DNA of 29,040 nt. Origin: a bacterium UBP10_UBA1149 (GTDB lineage Bacteria > Desulfobacterota > Binatia > UBA1149). Position 1 is the stretch's first letter; each line of letters begins with the position of its first letter. Positions 16,425-24,260 of this stretch are shown here, one piece after another. The DNA lies in assembly GCA_002311335.1 (NCBI GenBank), contig DBZX01000061.1:1-29040 (forward strand). The letters run 5' to 3'. Made by a program: the position numbers and the translations under genes. The notes below the pieces were generated by a model. It had not been told where the DNA came from. It saw nothing but the letters and a program-made list of their open reading frames with translations, and searched no databases.

Positions 16425-17093
16425 GTGAAATCAAACAAAAACGGCTGCCGTGAGCAGGACTGGGGGAGGCTCGACTACGCCGTTGCCATGAAGCGACAAC
16501 GCGCGCTCGCCGGTCGCCGAGCGGCAGGCCACTGTTGCGACACGATTGTCAGGGTCGCGCATCCACCAACCATCACCCTGGGTCGACACGCCCCCATGGG
16601 TGACCTGCTGCTGGACAGCAAACAGCTGCAGTCGAGGGGTATATCGCTGCAGCGCAGCGACCGCGGCGGCAGGGCCACCTGGCACGGCCCGGGACAGGCC
16701 GTGGTCTACCCCGTGGTATCGTTGTCCGAGCTGAAGATGGGCGTAGCCGCCTGGGTGTGCCTGCTCGAGTCGGCGGTGATCGAAGTGCTGCAAGGCTACG
16801 GCGTAGACGCTGAGCGCCGTGATGGTTCGCCGGGCATATGGACGCAGCTGGGCAAAATTGCGTCGCTGGGCCTCAGGGTGAGCAGGGGAGTAAGCTACCA
16901 CGGCGTGGCTCTCAACGTCGGCTTGGATGTCAGTGGATTTGAGGTTATTGTCACCTGCGGCGTTGAAGGCGAGCGGGTGACCAGCCTCGAATCTCACGGC
17001 ACTTCGGCCCTTGATCCCGCCGTTGTATCGCGGCAACTGAGCGCCGCTGTTGCGACCCGCTTACACGGCTCGGCTCCATATGAAAAAGAATGA
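16425..17093 (+). CDS. lipB: Octanoyl-[acyl-carrier-protein]:protein octanoyltransferase
   Basis: LipB moves octanoyl groups from acyl carrier protein to the lipoyl domains of 2-oxoacid dehydrogenases and the glycine cleavage H protein, the first step of de novo lipoylation. The signature block GGRATWHGPGQAVVYPV (81-97) is present, as are GIWTQLGKIASLGL with catalytic Lys144, SYHGVALNV (157-165), and the catalytic Cys178 in VTCGVEGERVTSLE. At 222 residues the length is normal. GTG 16425 is used as the start; a partial Shine-Dalgarno (AGG) lies upstream, and the N-terminal REQDWGRLDY fits the family. meaB begins 14 bases before its stop, suggesting coupled translation although the functions are unrelated. 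lipA is not in the window. Confidence 0.95.
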   Translation: MKSNKNGCREQDWGRLDYAVAMKRQRALAGRRAAGHCCDTIVRVAHPPTITLGRHAPMGDLLLDSKQLQSRGISLQRSDRGGRATWHGPGQAVVYPVVSLSELKMGVAAWVCLLESAVIEVLQGYGVDAERRDGSPGIWTQLGKIASLGLRVSRGVSYHGVALNVGLDVSGFEVIVTCGVEGERVTSLESHGTSALDPAVVSRQLSAAVATRLHGSAPYEKE

Positions 17094-18075
17094 ACGCGAC
17101 GGCCAGGCTCTTACCAGCGCCATGCTCGAAGGCGACAGGGTTGCCCTTGCGCGCCTGATAACAGCGGTCGAAAACCGCGGCAGCGACACGGCCGCTATAA
17201 TGTCGAGGGTCTACGCGCGCTGCAGCGACACCTTCATCATAGGAATCACGGGTCCGCCGGGGGCGGGCAAATCAACCATCACCAGCTGCCTGGTCCAACA
17301 CCTGAGGGCGAGGGACCAGTCGGTAGGGGTAGTTGCGATTGACCCGTCGAGCCCTTTTTCCGGCGGCTCGGTACTGGGCGACCGCATTCGCATGCAGGAT
17401 CACTTTCTCGACCCCGAGGTGTTCATTCGCAGCCTCTCCACGCGCGGTAGCCACGGTGGACTGGCGAGGGCCGGCCGAGACGTCGCACGTATCTTCGGCG
17501 CCTACGGCAAGGACGTGGTCATCATCGAAACCGTCGGGGTAGGGCAGACCGAACTCGACATCATGGAAGTAGCCGACACGGTGGCCGTGGTGCTTGTGCC
17601 CGAGTCCGGGGACACGGTGCAGGTCATGAAAGCCGGCCTGCTCGAAATCGCCGACCTCTTCGTGGTCAACAAGGCGGACCGTGAAGGCGCGGTGCGCATG
17701 AAGACCGAACTGCAGACCATGCTCTCGCTGAGAGCCGGAAGCGGTGGGGAAGACACCTGGGAAGTTCCGGTTCTGCTCACCGAAGCCCACAACGGCAAGG
17801 GGACAGAGGAAATCCTCAACGGCTGCCTGGCCCATCATGAACGCCCCGGAGACGAGGAACGGAGCCGCAATCGCGGACAACGCCTGCGTGAAGAAGTAAT
17901 TGAAATCTGCACCGAGGAACTGGTCAGGCGTCTCCACGAGCGCAGCGATGATGCGCCGCTGGCGCCGGTACTCGAGCGCGTGGCCAGGGGTGAACAGGAC
18001 CCCTACGCCGCGGCCCTCGAAATCATCAACAACGATGTCAGTCTCGCCCGGGTGCTGTCGGGGGGAGACGAGTAG
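17080..18075 (+). CDS. meaB: MeaB/ArgK-family G3E GTPase (methylmalonyl-CoA mutase chaperone)
   Basis: A 331-residue P-loop GTPase. The P-loop is GITGPPGAGKST (about 55-66). The G3E/MeaB blocks IDPSSPFSGGSVLGDRIRM, SLSTRGSHGGLA, IIETVGVGQTELDI and the NKAD guanine-specificity motif are all present. MeaB proteins guard adenosylcobalamin-dependent acyl-CoA mutases, coupling GTP hydrolysis to cofactor loading. The presence of this gene implies such a mutase elsewhere in the genome; none is in the window. ATG 17080 (MKKNE) is preferred over TTG 17050, which would overlap lipB by 44 bases rather than 14. A short inverted repeat (18077-18092) follows the stop but has no T-run. Confidence 0.95.
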   Translation: MKKNERDGQALTSAMLEGDRVALARLITAVENRGSDTAAIMSRVYARCSDTFIIGITGPPGAGKSTITSCLVQHLRARDQSVGVVAIDPSSPFSGGSVLGDRIRMQDHFLDPEVFIRSLSTRGSHGGLARAGRDVARIFGAYGKDVVIIETVGVGQTELDIMEVADTVAVVLVPESGDTVQVMKAGLLEIADLFVVNKADREGAVRMKTELQTMLSLRAGSGGEDTWEVPVLLTEAHNGKGTEEILNGCLAHHERPGDEERSRNRGQRLREEVIEICTEELVRRLHERSDDAPLAPVLERVARGEQDPYAAALEIINNDVSLARVLSGGDE

Positions 18076-18087
18076 GGTCAAGGCTGC

Positions 18088-18116
18088 TTGACTTCGGAAC
18101 AGCCAATTTTCATCCT
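18088..18116 (+). promoter_or_regulatory. Possible sigma-70-type promoter for the CAU tRNA
   Basis: TTGACT at 18088-18093 and CATCCT at 18111-18116 are separated by 17 bases and lie about 12 bases before the tRNA 5' end. The -35 is good (5/6) and the -10 is poor (3/6). Position makes it plausible; the match alone would not. Confidence 0.35.
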
Positions 18117-18128
18117 GCACGATTCAGT

Positions 18129-18205
18129 GGCGAGGTAGCTCAGGCGGTTAGAGCGAGGGTCTCATAATCCCTAGGTCGTGAGTTCGAGTCTCACCTTCGC
18201 CACCA
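18129..18205 (+). tRNA. tRNA with CAU anticodon (elongator Met or Ile2), CCA encoded
   Basis: A complete 77-nt cloverleaf. The acceptor GGCGAGG pairs with CTTCGCC with one G-U, and the D-stem GCTC pairs with GAGC. The anticodon loop is CTCATAA (anticodon CAT), the T-arm is GTGAG-TTCGAGT-CTCAC, the discriminator is A, and CCA is encoded. The G1-C72 pair excludes initiator tRNA-fMet. It is either elongator tRNA-Met or the tRNA-Ile2 whose C34 is converted to lysidine by TilS. Positions 4-69 and 5-68 are G-C and A-U rather than the two C-G pairs I recall as TilS identity elements in E. coli Ile2, which tilts toward Met, weakly. Pair 31-39 is a U-U mismatch. A six-T run follows directly and may terminate transcription. 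Confidence 0.95.
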
Positions 18206-18286
18206 TTTTTTCCTTCAAGTACGGTTACTTGGGGGAGTGTCCCTGACCCGTCGACCTTTGGGCCGTTGGCTTGCCGCGAGGAAAAG

Positions 18287-19765
18287 TCAGTCCCGGCCGA
18301 AGGCACTGTCGTTGAGGTCAATGGCGATTTCCCAGGCCGTGTCGCCCAGGCAGTCAGTGTCCAGCGGATCCGCTACCAGGCAGTAGCCCAGGCCCGACTG
18401 GTCGTCACAGCGCGCCGGCTCAGCGTTGACCTTAGCCCTTAACTTGTCGGTGCTTTGAGCCGTGTCGGCCAGGCAATCGGTTTCCAGGCCGGCGGCGAGG
18501 GCCTTGACCTCGCAGCGCGACAGCAGTTTGGCGATACGGGTGACCGCCCGGGCGACTTTTCGCGCCAACAATTGCTGGCAGCGGCTCGCAGAGTCAGTGC
18601 CTGCCAGGGCGGCGGGCAGGTCGGGCGGGCGATCGCCGATGACGCCCGAGAGAAAATCTCCGGTGAACACCTCCTGGCGACAACGCTGGCAATCAGCCGA
18701 GTCTGACATCGTCACCAACTCAATATCTTCGCAGGGCGCAGGGCATTCAGCTTGCCAGTTCATAGAGTAGGGGGTCAGCCCCTTGCCGGCGCAGTTGCGA
18801 TCGTCGCTACCACCGATCCGCTTGTCCAGGCGAAGGTCTGCTCTCGCGATGGCGAGGTCACGCGCGCCCGAGTCGCAGGCCAGCCCATCGACCTCGTCGG
18901 TGTAACACTCACTCCATTCCTTGATGGAGTGCTTCGAGTAGTGGAAAAATGATCTCGCCGTACGTGCCTGGCAGGACACCCGTTGATCGAGGGGTGCCAG
19001 GGTTCGCACCGTCGCCAGTACCAGCACCTGTATGGAAACCACGGGCTCGTCGGGGTCGTTGCTGCTGACTTCAAGATCAACGAACTGGAATACGTCTGAA
19101 AGCGGAATGAAATCCAGCTGCAGATCTACCGATTCGCCCACCTGGATGTCGAAGGGCAGGCCCGGTCCGCTCACAATAAGGTCAGTCGGGCCTCCCGGCG
19201 CGAAGCCGAAATCAGACACCGTCAGCGCCTGGCTGGAACCATTGTTGTAGACCGTCAGCACCGCGGAGCTGGCCTCGCCCACCTGGGCCGACATGCTGAT
19301 AGAAAAAGGCGACAAGCGAATGTCGAGCGGCTCAAGGCAAGTGGCCACCATGGGTGTTATCCACTGATCATAGCCGCTGGGCGCGTCGAGAGCTGTGAAG
19401 TAATCAGCGCAGGAGTAGCCGGGCAAGGTCTCCCAGGTCAGGAGTTCATCGAGATTGCTGAACCCATCCCCGTCGCTGTCTATCGCCTCGACGTCCTCCA
19501 GCGACTGCTCGATGCTCTTGCCCAGGTAGAGGTGCTGCTGCACCGAACCTCCATATAGATTGCGAGCACCGGTTCCTTCCCACTTTAAATGGCAAACCCC
19601 GCAGGCGTCGAGATTAGATTCATCGGCGATGGAATACCGGGCCTTGAGAGTCTCAAAGTAGGTAGGCCTGGCCTCAACGCCGCTGACGCTGGCCACCAGG
19701 AAAGCTACAGCCACCGCGAGCAGCGCGACTTTTCCCGCCAGTACTCTTTTGCAAAGTGCGATCAT
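18287..19765 (-). CDS. Exported one-heme-motif protein with Ca-binding-like loop, ASH-like domain and Cys-rich module
   Basis: A 492-residue protein. A signal peptide covers about 1-32 (hydrophobic LALLAVAVAFLVA-type core, cleavage near VEA-RP). One CxxCH heme c motif is at Cys55-His59 (ACGVCHLKW). A DSDGDGFSNLDEL loop (96-108) resembles an EF-hand or thrombospondin-type-3 calcium site. Residues about 145-255 look like an immunoglobulin-like ASH/choice-of-anchor-D domain (VYNNGSSQALTV, VSSNDPDEP). Residues about 262-475 form a Cys-rich module homologous to the C-terminus of the preceding cytochrome gene, sharing GL-x-CD, CAG-x-GLTP, CPAPC, ADC-x-RC and RCE. Its ATG follows the cytochrome stop after one base (TGA-C-ATG), so the two are surely co-translated. 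Function is unknown; an extracytoplasmic electron-transfer or surface complex is inference. Confidence 0.85.
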   Translation of the reverse strand: MIALCKRVLAGKVALLAVAVAFLVASVSGVEARPTYFETLKARYSIADESNLDACGVCHLKWEGTGARNLYGGSVQQHLYLGKSIEQSLEDVEAIDSDGDGFSNLDELLTWETLPGYSCADYFTALDAPSGYDQWITPMVATCLEPLDIRLSPFSISMSAQVGEASSAVLTVYNNGSSQALTVSDFGFAPGGPTDLIVSGPGLPFDIQVGESVDLQLDFIPLSDVFQFVDLEVSSNDPDEPVVSIQVLVLATVRTLAPLDQRVSCQARTARSFFHYSKHSIKEWSECYTDEVDGLACDSGARDLAIARADLRLDKRIGGSDDRNCAGKGLTPYSMNWQAECPAPCEDIELVTMSDSADCQRCRQEVFTGDFLSGVIGDRPPDLPAALAGTDSASRCQQLLARKVARAVTRIAKLLSRCEVKALAAGLETDCLADTAQSTDKLRAKVNAEPARCDDQSGLGYCLVADPLDTDCLGDTAWEIAIDLNDSAFGRD

Positions 19766-19766
19766 G

Positions 19767-22196
19767 TCAGGGCCTCAGGTCCGCAAATGACGGAGAAACC
19801 ATCGCCGGCGCCAGGTCCGAGAACGCGGCCTCAACACAGGCCGCCGCCGCTGCCGCGTCGTTGCCAGAGGCGCAGCCTGGTAGCACACCCGTGTCGTCAC
19901 AGCGCTTGACGATCTTGCGCGCCGATTTTGCCGCCGCCCGGGCTATGCGCCCCTCGGGGTCGGTGTTGCAGTCGAGCGGGCCTCCGCCCGGGTTCTTGAG
20001 CTTATTCCTCTCACAGCGCGCGAGCTCTTTTGTCCAACGCCAGGACAGCGACGTCGAAGCAGAAGCGAGCGCCCTCTGGCAGACGTCGGGAGTACCAGGC
20101 CCGCTCGCAGCGGGGAGCGAGGGCGGTGTCACGCCGTAAGCCGATTCCATGGCCGCACCGACGAGTTGGTCGGCCAGGCAGCGATTGCAGTCGGCCAGGT
20201 CACTCGCGTCGAACAGCAACTCATCGGCACAGGGAGCAGGACACCAGCCGGGGTGCCCGATCGAGGCGGGAGTTAATCCCGCTCCGGCACAGAACTTGTC
20301 ACCGGCACCGCCCAGCTTGGATTCGAGCTTGGCCCTTGCCGTGGCTACCTTGGCCGAGAGCAAGGGCCCATCGCAGGTCAACCCACCGGCCTCGAGATAA
20401 AAACACTTGCGCCATTGTCGCAGAGCGTTCTTGAAATAACGCGAGCCTGCTTTCCACGAATTCAACGAACATCGTGCGAGCTTATCCTCGTCGGTCTCTA
20501 CCACGACCCGCGCCATCTCTACCGGCAGGGATCGATTGTAAGTGTTCCAGAGGTCGTAAAGTATAGGTCCGGCTGCGTTGGTTACGTTTTCGTCACGGAG
20601 AAACTCTATGTATTCACGCGTCGCCGTCTGGTAATAAAGCGATACTTCTGCCTTCACCGCGCCTGCGCCCACGGGGTAGACGACGTCGTCCCAGTACTGC
20701 CCCTCGGGATAGTCGTCGGGCACCGGCGTGGCATCAACCGCGTCGTACTGGGCCTTGACCCAGCCCCTGGGTGGAATGCGATTGTCGTGCTCCCTCACGT
20801 TGGCCAGGGTGAGGTGCTGGGTGGTGCCAGGCACTATGCCCAGGAGGGCGGCAAGCGCCGGGGAGGTAGCGTGCAGGGCTGCCCATGTGTGCAGGGAAGC
20901 ATCGTAGTCAGGGTCGCCCAGCTCCGCGTGAACACCGGGCAACTCGGCCTCGGCGTAGTCGTAGCGCCCGGATTCGAACACGACATTGCGGTCCTTGTCG
21001 TAAGCGCGCACGTGCAACCACATTCGACGGCCTTCGGGATAGCCGGTGGGCAACTTGTGGCCGGTTTCGTTCTCGACCCGCACCGTGAGCAGACCCGCCG
21101 CGATGGATGCAGTCACGGTGGCGGCCTTGCGCAGGAAATCCCGGTTACGTTCGGCGCCTTCGAGCAATAACTCAGCGTCGACCTCGGGCCCGAACACCGG
21201 GTGATGAGGAATGATGGAAAGGGCAAAGGTGTTGGCACCCAGGAACTGGTGCAGGGGGAGGTCGTCGCGACTGCCGGCGTCCAGGGCGCCAATACCGCTG
21301 ACGTCGGGCATGTGGCAATCCTGGCAGGTCGATACCTCGGTCTTGTTGCCGCCGAACTGCGGCGCGTGTACCGTCCCGCTAGCGTAATCACTGTACAGCC
21401 ATTCGCTGTAAGTGTTCTGCTCCGGGAACGACAGGGCAGGATCACCGGGTTCGTCGACGGCATTGGCAATGTACTCACCACTCAAGTCCCTGCTGTAGAG
21501 CGGGACATACACGTTGTGACAGGTGCCGCACATTTCGGATTGCTGGTGGTAAGGTGACACCAGGGTCTCGGAAGCCGGAGCGTGGGGGTTGAAACCAAGG
21601 TCTGCTTCGACGTCAAAGGGGCCGCGCAGGCGTTCCTCCGGGTCAATGACCATCTGCGCGCTGCCGGTTACCACTACCGGCTCGGTCAGGGCCGCGAGTA
21701 TGGCCGCGTCTTCAGCTGGAGCACCGGGGCCGGGCGTCGGGTCTACCATGCGGTGACATACCGAGCATTGGACACCATGACGGTCATCGGCAGTCATCAT
21801 GCTGCCGTCGGGGGCCGCCGAACGGCCTTCCAGCCAGCCCCGGCCCACATGGCAACGAAGGCAGGGCTCGCCGGCGTTATCGGCGTCCTGGTTGGCGATG
21901 GCCACTGCGGCCCACATCAGGGGGTCGCGAGCAGCCTGGCCCATCATCGAACCCTCCCAGTTGCGAAAAGGTTCGACCTCGGGAGAACCGTAATCAGAGT
22001 GGCAGGGAGTACAGTCGTCGGGAGTCGAGAGGCCATCGATGATCGATAGTGGCTGTGTCCCGGGCATGAAAAAATCAGCCGTGGTCGTCGGCATCTGGGC
22101 GCCGGCCAACGACGGCAGGCAGAGCAGCGCGCACAGCAAAGCGCAAAAAACCGGGAACAGCAGTGCTGCTCCCGGCTTCTTGCGAATTGCCGTCAT
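19767..22196 (-). CDS. Exported multiheme cytochrome c-type protein (five CxxCH) with C-terminal Cys-rich module
   Basis: About 809 residues from ATG 22196, chosen because it starts a good signal peptide (MTAIRKK, then a hydrophobic core ending LAGAQ); the open frame extends to 22298 but would overlap the upstream gene. CxxCH motifs are at Cys62, Cys112, Cys144, Cys223 and Cys291, the last (STCQDCHMPD) followed by Met as in many multiheme cytochromes. Residues about 355-570 form a beta-rich domain containing VENETGHKLPTGYPEGRRMW, a segment I associate with multiheme cytochromes of this type. Residues about 573-790 are the Cys-rich module shared with the downstream protein. All hemes would be attached outside the cytoplasm by the Ccm/Ccs system. 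It lies 34 bases after the beta-helix gene and one base before the one-heme gene. Redox partner and substrate are unknown. Confidence 0.88.
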   Translation of the reverse strand: MTAIRKKPGAALLFPVFCALLCALLCLPSLAGAQMPTTTADFFMPGTQPLSIIDGLSTPDDCTPCHSDYGSPEVEPFRNWEGSMMGQAARDPLMWAAVAIANQDADNAGEPCLRCHVGRGWLEGRSAAPDGSMMTADDRHGVQCSVCHRMVDPTPGPGAPAEDAAILAALTEPVVVTGSAQMVIDPEERLRGPFDVEADLGFNPHAPASETLVSPYHQQSEMCGTCHNVYVPLYSRDLSGEYIANAVDEPGDPALSFPEQNTYSEWLYSDYASGTVHAPQFGGNKTEVSTCQDCHMPDVSGIGALDAGSRDDLPLHQFLGANTFALSIIPHHPVFGPEVDAELLLEGAERNRDFLRKAATVTASIAAGLLTVRVENETGHKLPTGYPEGRRMWLHVRAYDKDRNVVFESGRYDYAEAELPGVHAELGDPDYDASLHTWAALHATSPALAALLGIVPGTTQHLTLANVREHDNRIPPRGWVKAQYDAVDATPVPDDYPEGQYWDDVVYPVGAGAVKAEVSLYYQTATREYIEFLRDENVTNAAGPILYDLWNTYNRSLPVEMARVVVETDEDKLARCSLNSWKAGSRYFKNALRQWRKCFYLEAGGLTCDGPLLSAKVATARAKLESKLGGAGDKFCAGAGLTPASIGHPGWCPAPCADELLFDASDLADCNRCLADQLVGAAMESAYGVTPPSLPAASGPGTPDVCQRALASASTSLSWRWTKELARCERNKLKNPGGGPLDCNTDPEGRIARAAAKSARKIVKRCDDTGVLPGCASGNDAAAAAACVEAAFSDLAPAMVSPSFADLRP

Positions 22197-22216
22197 TGCC
22201 GCCCGCTCAGGCGGCA
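22197..22216 (-). promoter_or_regulatory. Perfect 7-bp hairpin abutting the cytochrome start codon
   Basis: In mRNA sense UGCCGCC pairs with GGCGGCA around a UGAGCG loop and ends immediately before the AUG at 22196. No U-run follows, so it is not an intrinsic terminator. It covers the place where a Shine-Dalgarno should be. It could limit initiation or couple it to translation of the upstream beta-helix gene, whose stop is at 22231. It could also be chance in GC-rich sequence. Confidence 0.4.
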
Positions 22217-22230
22217 GAAAAACCGACTTT

Positions 22231-24219
22231 TTACGGACAGGCAGGGAACCCTCCTGAATCAGACGTATCGGTAAACTTGGTGGGGAAGATGTTTGCATAG
22301 AAGCAGTTCAACCCGGCGGCGCCCGCATGAGCGTAAATTATATCCTTCGCAAGGTCCGGGAGCGGCAGGTCGGGAGCAGCCCCGTTACCACCAGTCACGT
22401 TATAGGTAATGGTGTTACCCGAAAGCGCCTGGTCAGCGCTCAGCGACGAGAACGTACCCGGCGCAAAAACATTGGTGGCTTCCTGGTCAAGCAGGATGAA
22501 GCCGGCCGAGTTGTTGTTCTGCGACAGGTTGTGGTGAAAGTCCGTGTCCTGCACGGATATCACCAGCATGCCGGTACCCACCGGGATGTTGCCGACCAGG
22601 CCGACCCCGATGTTGGGTGTGTTGTTGTTGACCATCACGTTGTAGGAGATGTCGTTATCGACAACCAACTGCACCGGGAGATCAGGCAACTTGAAGATGG
22701 CCAGACCGCCCGAGTTGTCGAAGGTGAGGTTGTTCTGCACCACGCCATAAGACGAGTTCTCCAGCTCTATGCCGGCCGGGTTATTGTAGGCGTCACAGTA
22801 GCGAATCAACACGTTGGTTGACTGGCCCACGTAGATTCCCGCGTCACGAACATTACGGCCCACCGAGGTTTCTACGATCACGTTGTTGCTCTGCACCGGA
22901 AAGATTCCGTAAGTCGAGTTCGGCGGGGTACCACCGTCGCCTATGACGTCGCGGAAGGTGACCCCTTCGGCGCCGCTGACGAAAATTCCGTTCTCGTCCC
23001 AGTTTTCAGTGACCAGGCTCTGGAACTCAAGACCATCGACCTCGACGGCAAAGATACCGTTGGCAAAAGGACCCACCCCCGTAGGCCGCCGCAACAACGG
23101 GCGACTGTCGGTGGCAGCACCGCAACCCACGAGGGCAAGACCATCGCGCGAAGCAGGATCGGCGTGGTCGACCACGCAGGTGCCGGGCGAAGTGCAATCA
23201 CCGTCCGTCGAACATGCCACGCCATCATCAACCCCACCGGAGCATTTACGAACAGCCGATATCAAGATCTCCTCTTCGTAGGTCCCCGAAAGAATGAGGA
23301 TCTTGTCGCCGGTAGCCGCCGAGTCGACAGCTGCCTGCAGGGATTCGCCCTCGGCCACCACGGCCGCGGCCGATTCGTTGTAGACCTGGTCCAGTATGCC
23401 GAGCCAGGTGTTTTCGCCGGTGCAGGACAGGCAATCGATCAGGCCCTGCGTGGTAGTGGTGCCGGGACAGGAACGCATCGAGATCAGGAAGCCCAGCGTC
23501 CCCTCGGCCAACTGCTTGCCCGGGATATCACTGCATTTTTTGTTTATGCCCTTGGCTAGCTTTTCGCGGGCCTTGGAATAGCCCTTGGCTGCCTTGGCGT
23601 CGCTGGGGTCAACCCAGGCGCCACCCACGCGGGAGCCGACACAGGTAGCACCGTCTACGGCCACTTTGGCCAGGCACTTGGTGGTGGTCTTGGCTATTCC
23701 CGTGAGATACTTCACGGCCGACTTGGTAGCGGTCTTGCCGCATTTCTCCGAAGAGCTCTTGAGTATGTCTCCCGGCACACCATGCGTAATGCCGAGGAAA
23801 AGGTCAGCTAGTACCGCGTTCTGGCCCAGCAGGCACTGGCCGATAACGTTCTCGTCGCTCAGCCCTCCGTAGAATCCGCCGAGCGCGGCCTGGGCAGTGT
23901 CATCTCCACAGGCCTTGGCAATGCTGGCCTGGGACTTGAGCGCAATCTTCTGAATCTTGCTCTGGCCTTTCGCGTCCGGACAGAGAACCGGCACGTTCTT
24001 CGCCAGGCATTTACTCTCGGCCCCCACCCTGGTCTTGAGAAATTTGCCTACCGACTTGAGTATGGCCGCGTGGCATTTTTCGCCATCAGGCCCAGGCCCC
24101 ACGATCGTAGGAGCGGCCACGTCGGTACAGCTGTGCAGGCCGCTTGTATCAAGCGCCTGCGCCTGCCCGGCGGCGAGAAGGATAATTGAAGAAAAAACTA
24201 GACCAACGACTTTTTTCAT
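22231..24219 (-). CDS. Exported parallel beta-helix repeat protein with N-terminal Cys-rich helical region
   Basis: About 662 residues from ATG 24219, supported by AAGGGGAA upstream and a clean signal peptide (MKKVVGLVFSSIILLAAGQA-QA). Residues about 25-265 are Lys/Cys-rich and helical, with repeated K-C-x(n)-K spacing (CHAAILKSVGKFLK, SKCLAKN, SIAKACG, TKCLAKV). This pattern is related to the Cys-rich module of the two downstream proteins. Residues about 280-640 are a right-handed beta-helix of NosD/DUF1565 type: short Val/Ile/Asn repeats such as NNVIVETSVGRNVRDAGIYV and GIELENSSYGVVQNNLTFDN. A four-cysteine insert (CSGGVDDGVACSTDGDCTSP) interrupts it near residue 325. Such helices bind or cleave polysaccharide, or serve as adhesins; which applies is unknown. 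It is the first gene of the three-gene exported set. Confidence 0.85.
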   Translation of the reverse strand: MKKVVGLVFSSIILLAAGQAQALDTSGLHSCTDVAAPTIVGPGPDGEKCHAAILKSVGKFLKTRVGAESKCLAKNVPVLCPDAKGQSKIQKIALKSQASIAKACGDDTAQAALGGFYGGLSDENVIGQCLLGQNAVLADLFLGITHGVPGDILKSSSEKCGKTATKSAVKYLTGIAKTTTKCLAKVAVDGATCVGSRVGGAWVDPSDAKAAKGYSKAREKLAKGINKKCSDIPGKQLAEGTLGFLISMRSCPGTTTTQGLIDCLSCTGENTWLGILDQVYNESAAAVVAEGESLQAAVDSAATGDKILILSGTYEEEILISAVRKCSGGVDDGVACSTDGDCTSPGTCVVDHADPASRDGLALVGCGAATDSRPLLRRPTGVGPFANGIFAVEVDGLEFQSLVTENWDENGIFVSGAEGVTFRDVIGDGGTPPNSTYGIFPVQSNNVIVETSVGRNVRDAGIYVGQSTNVLIRYCDAYNNPAGIELENSSYGVVQNNLTFDNSGGLAIFKLPDLPVQLVVDNDISYNVMVNNNTPNIGVGLVGNIPVGTGMLVISVQDTDFHHNLSQNNNSAGFILLDQEATNVFAPGTFSSLSADQALSGNTITYNVTGGNGAAPDLPLPDLAKDIIYAHAGAAGLNCFYANIFPTKFTDTSDSGGFPACP

Positions 24220-24260
24220 TGACGTTCCCCTTGGACGCGGAGAGCGGCTCCGCGTGCTCG

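Noticed and set aside
18077..18092. Inverted repeat after the meaB stop as a terminator
   Set aside because: A six-pair stem with no T-run, and it overlaps the likely -35 of the tRNA promoter.
22197..22298. N-terminal extension of the multiheme cytochrome by 34 codons
   Set aside because: It would put 34 residues before a clear signal peptide and overlap the upstream gene; ATG 22196 begins the signal peptide itself.
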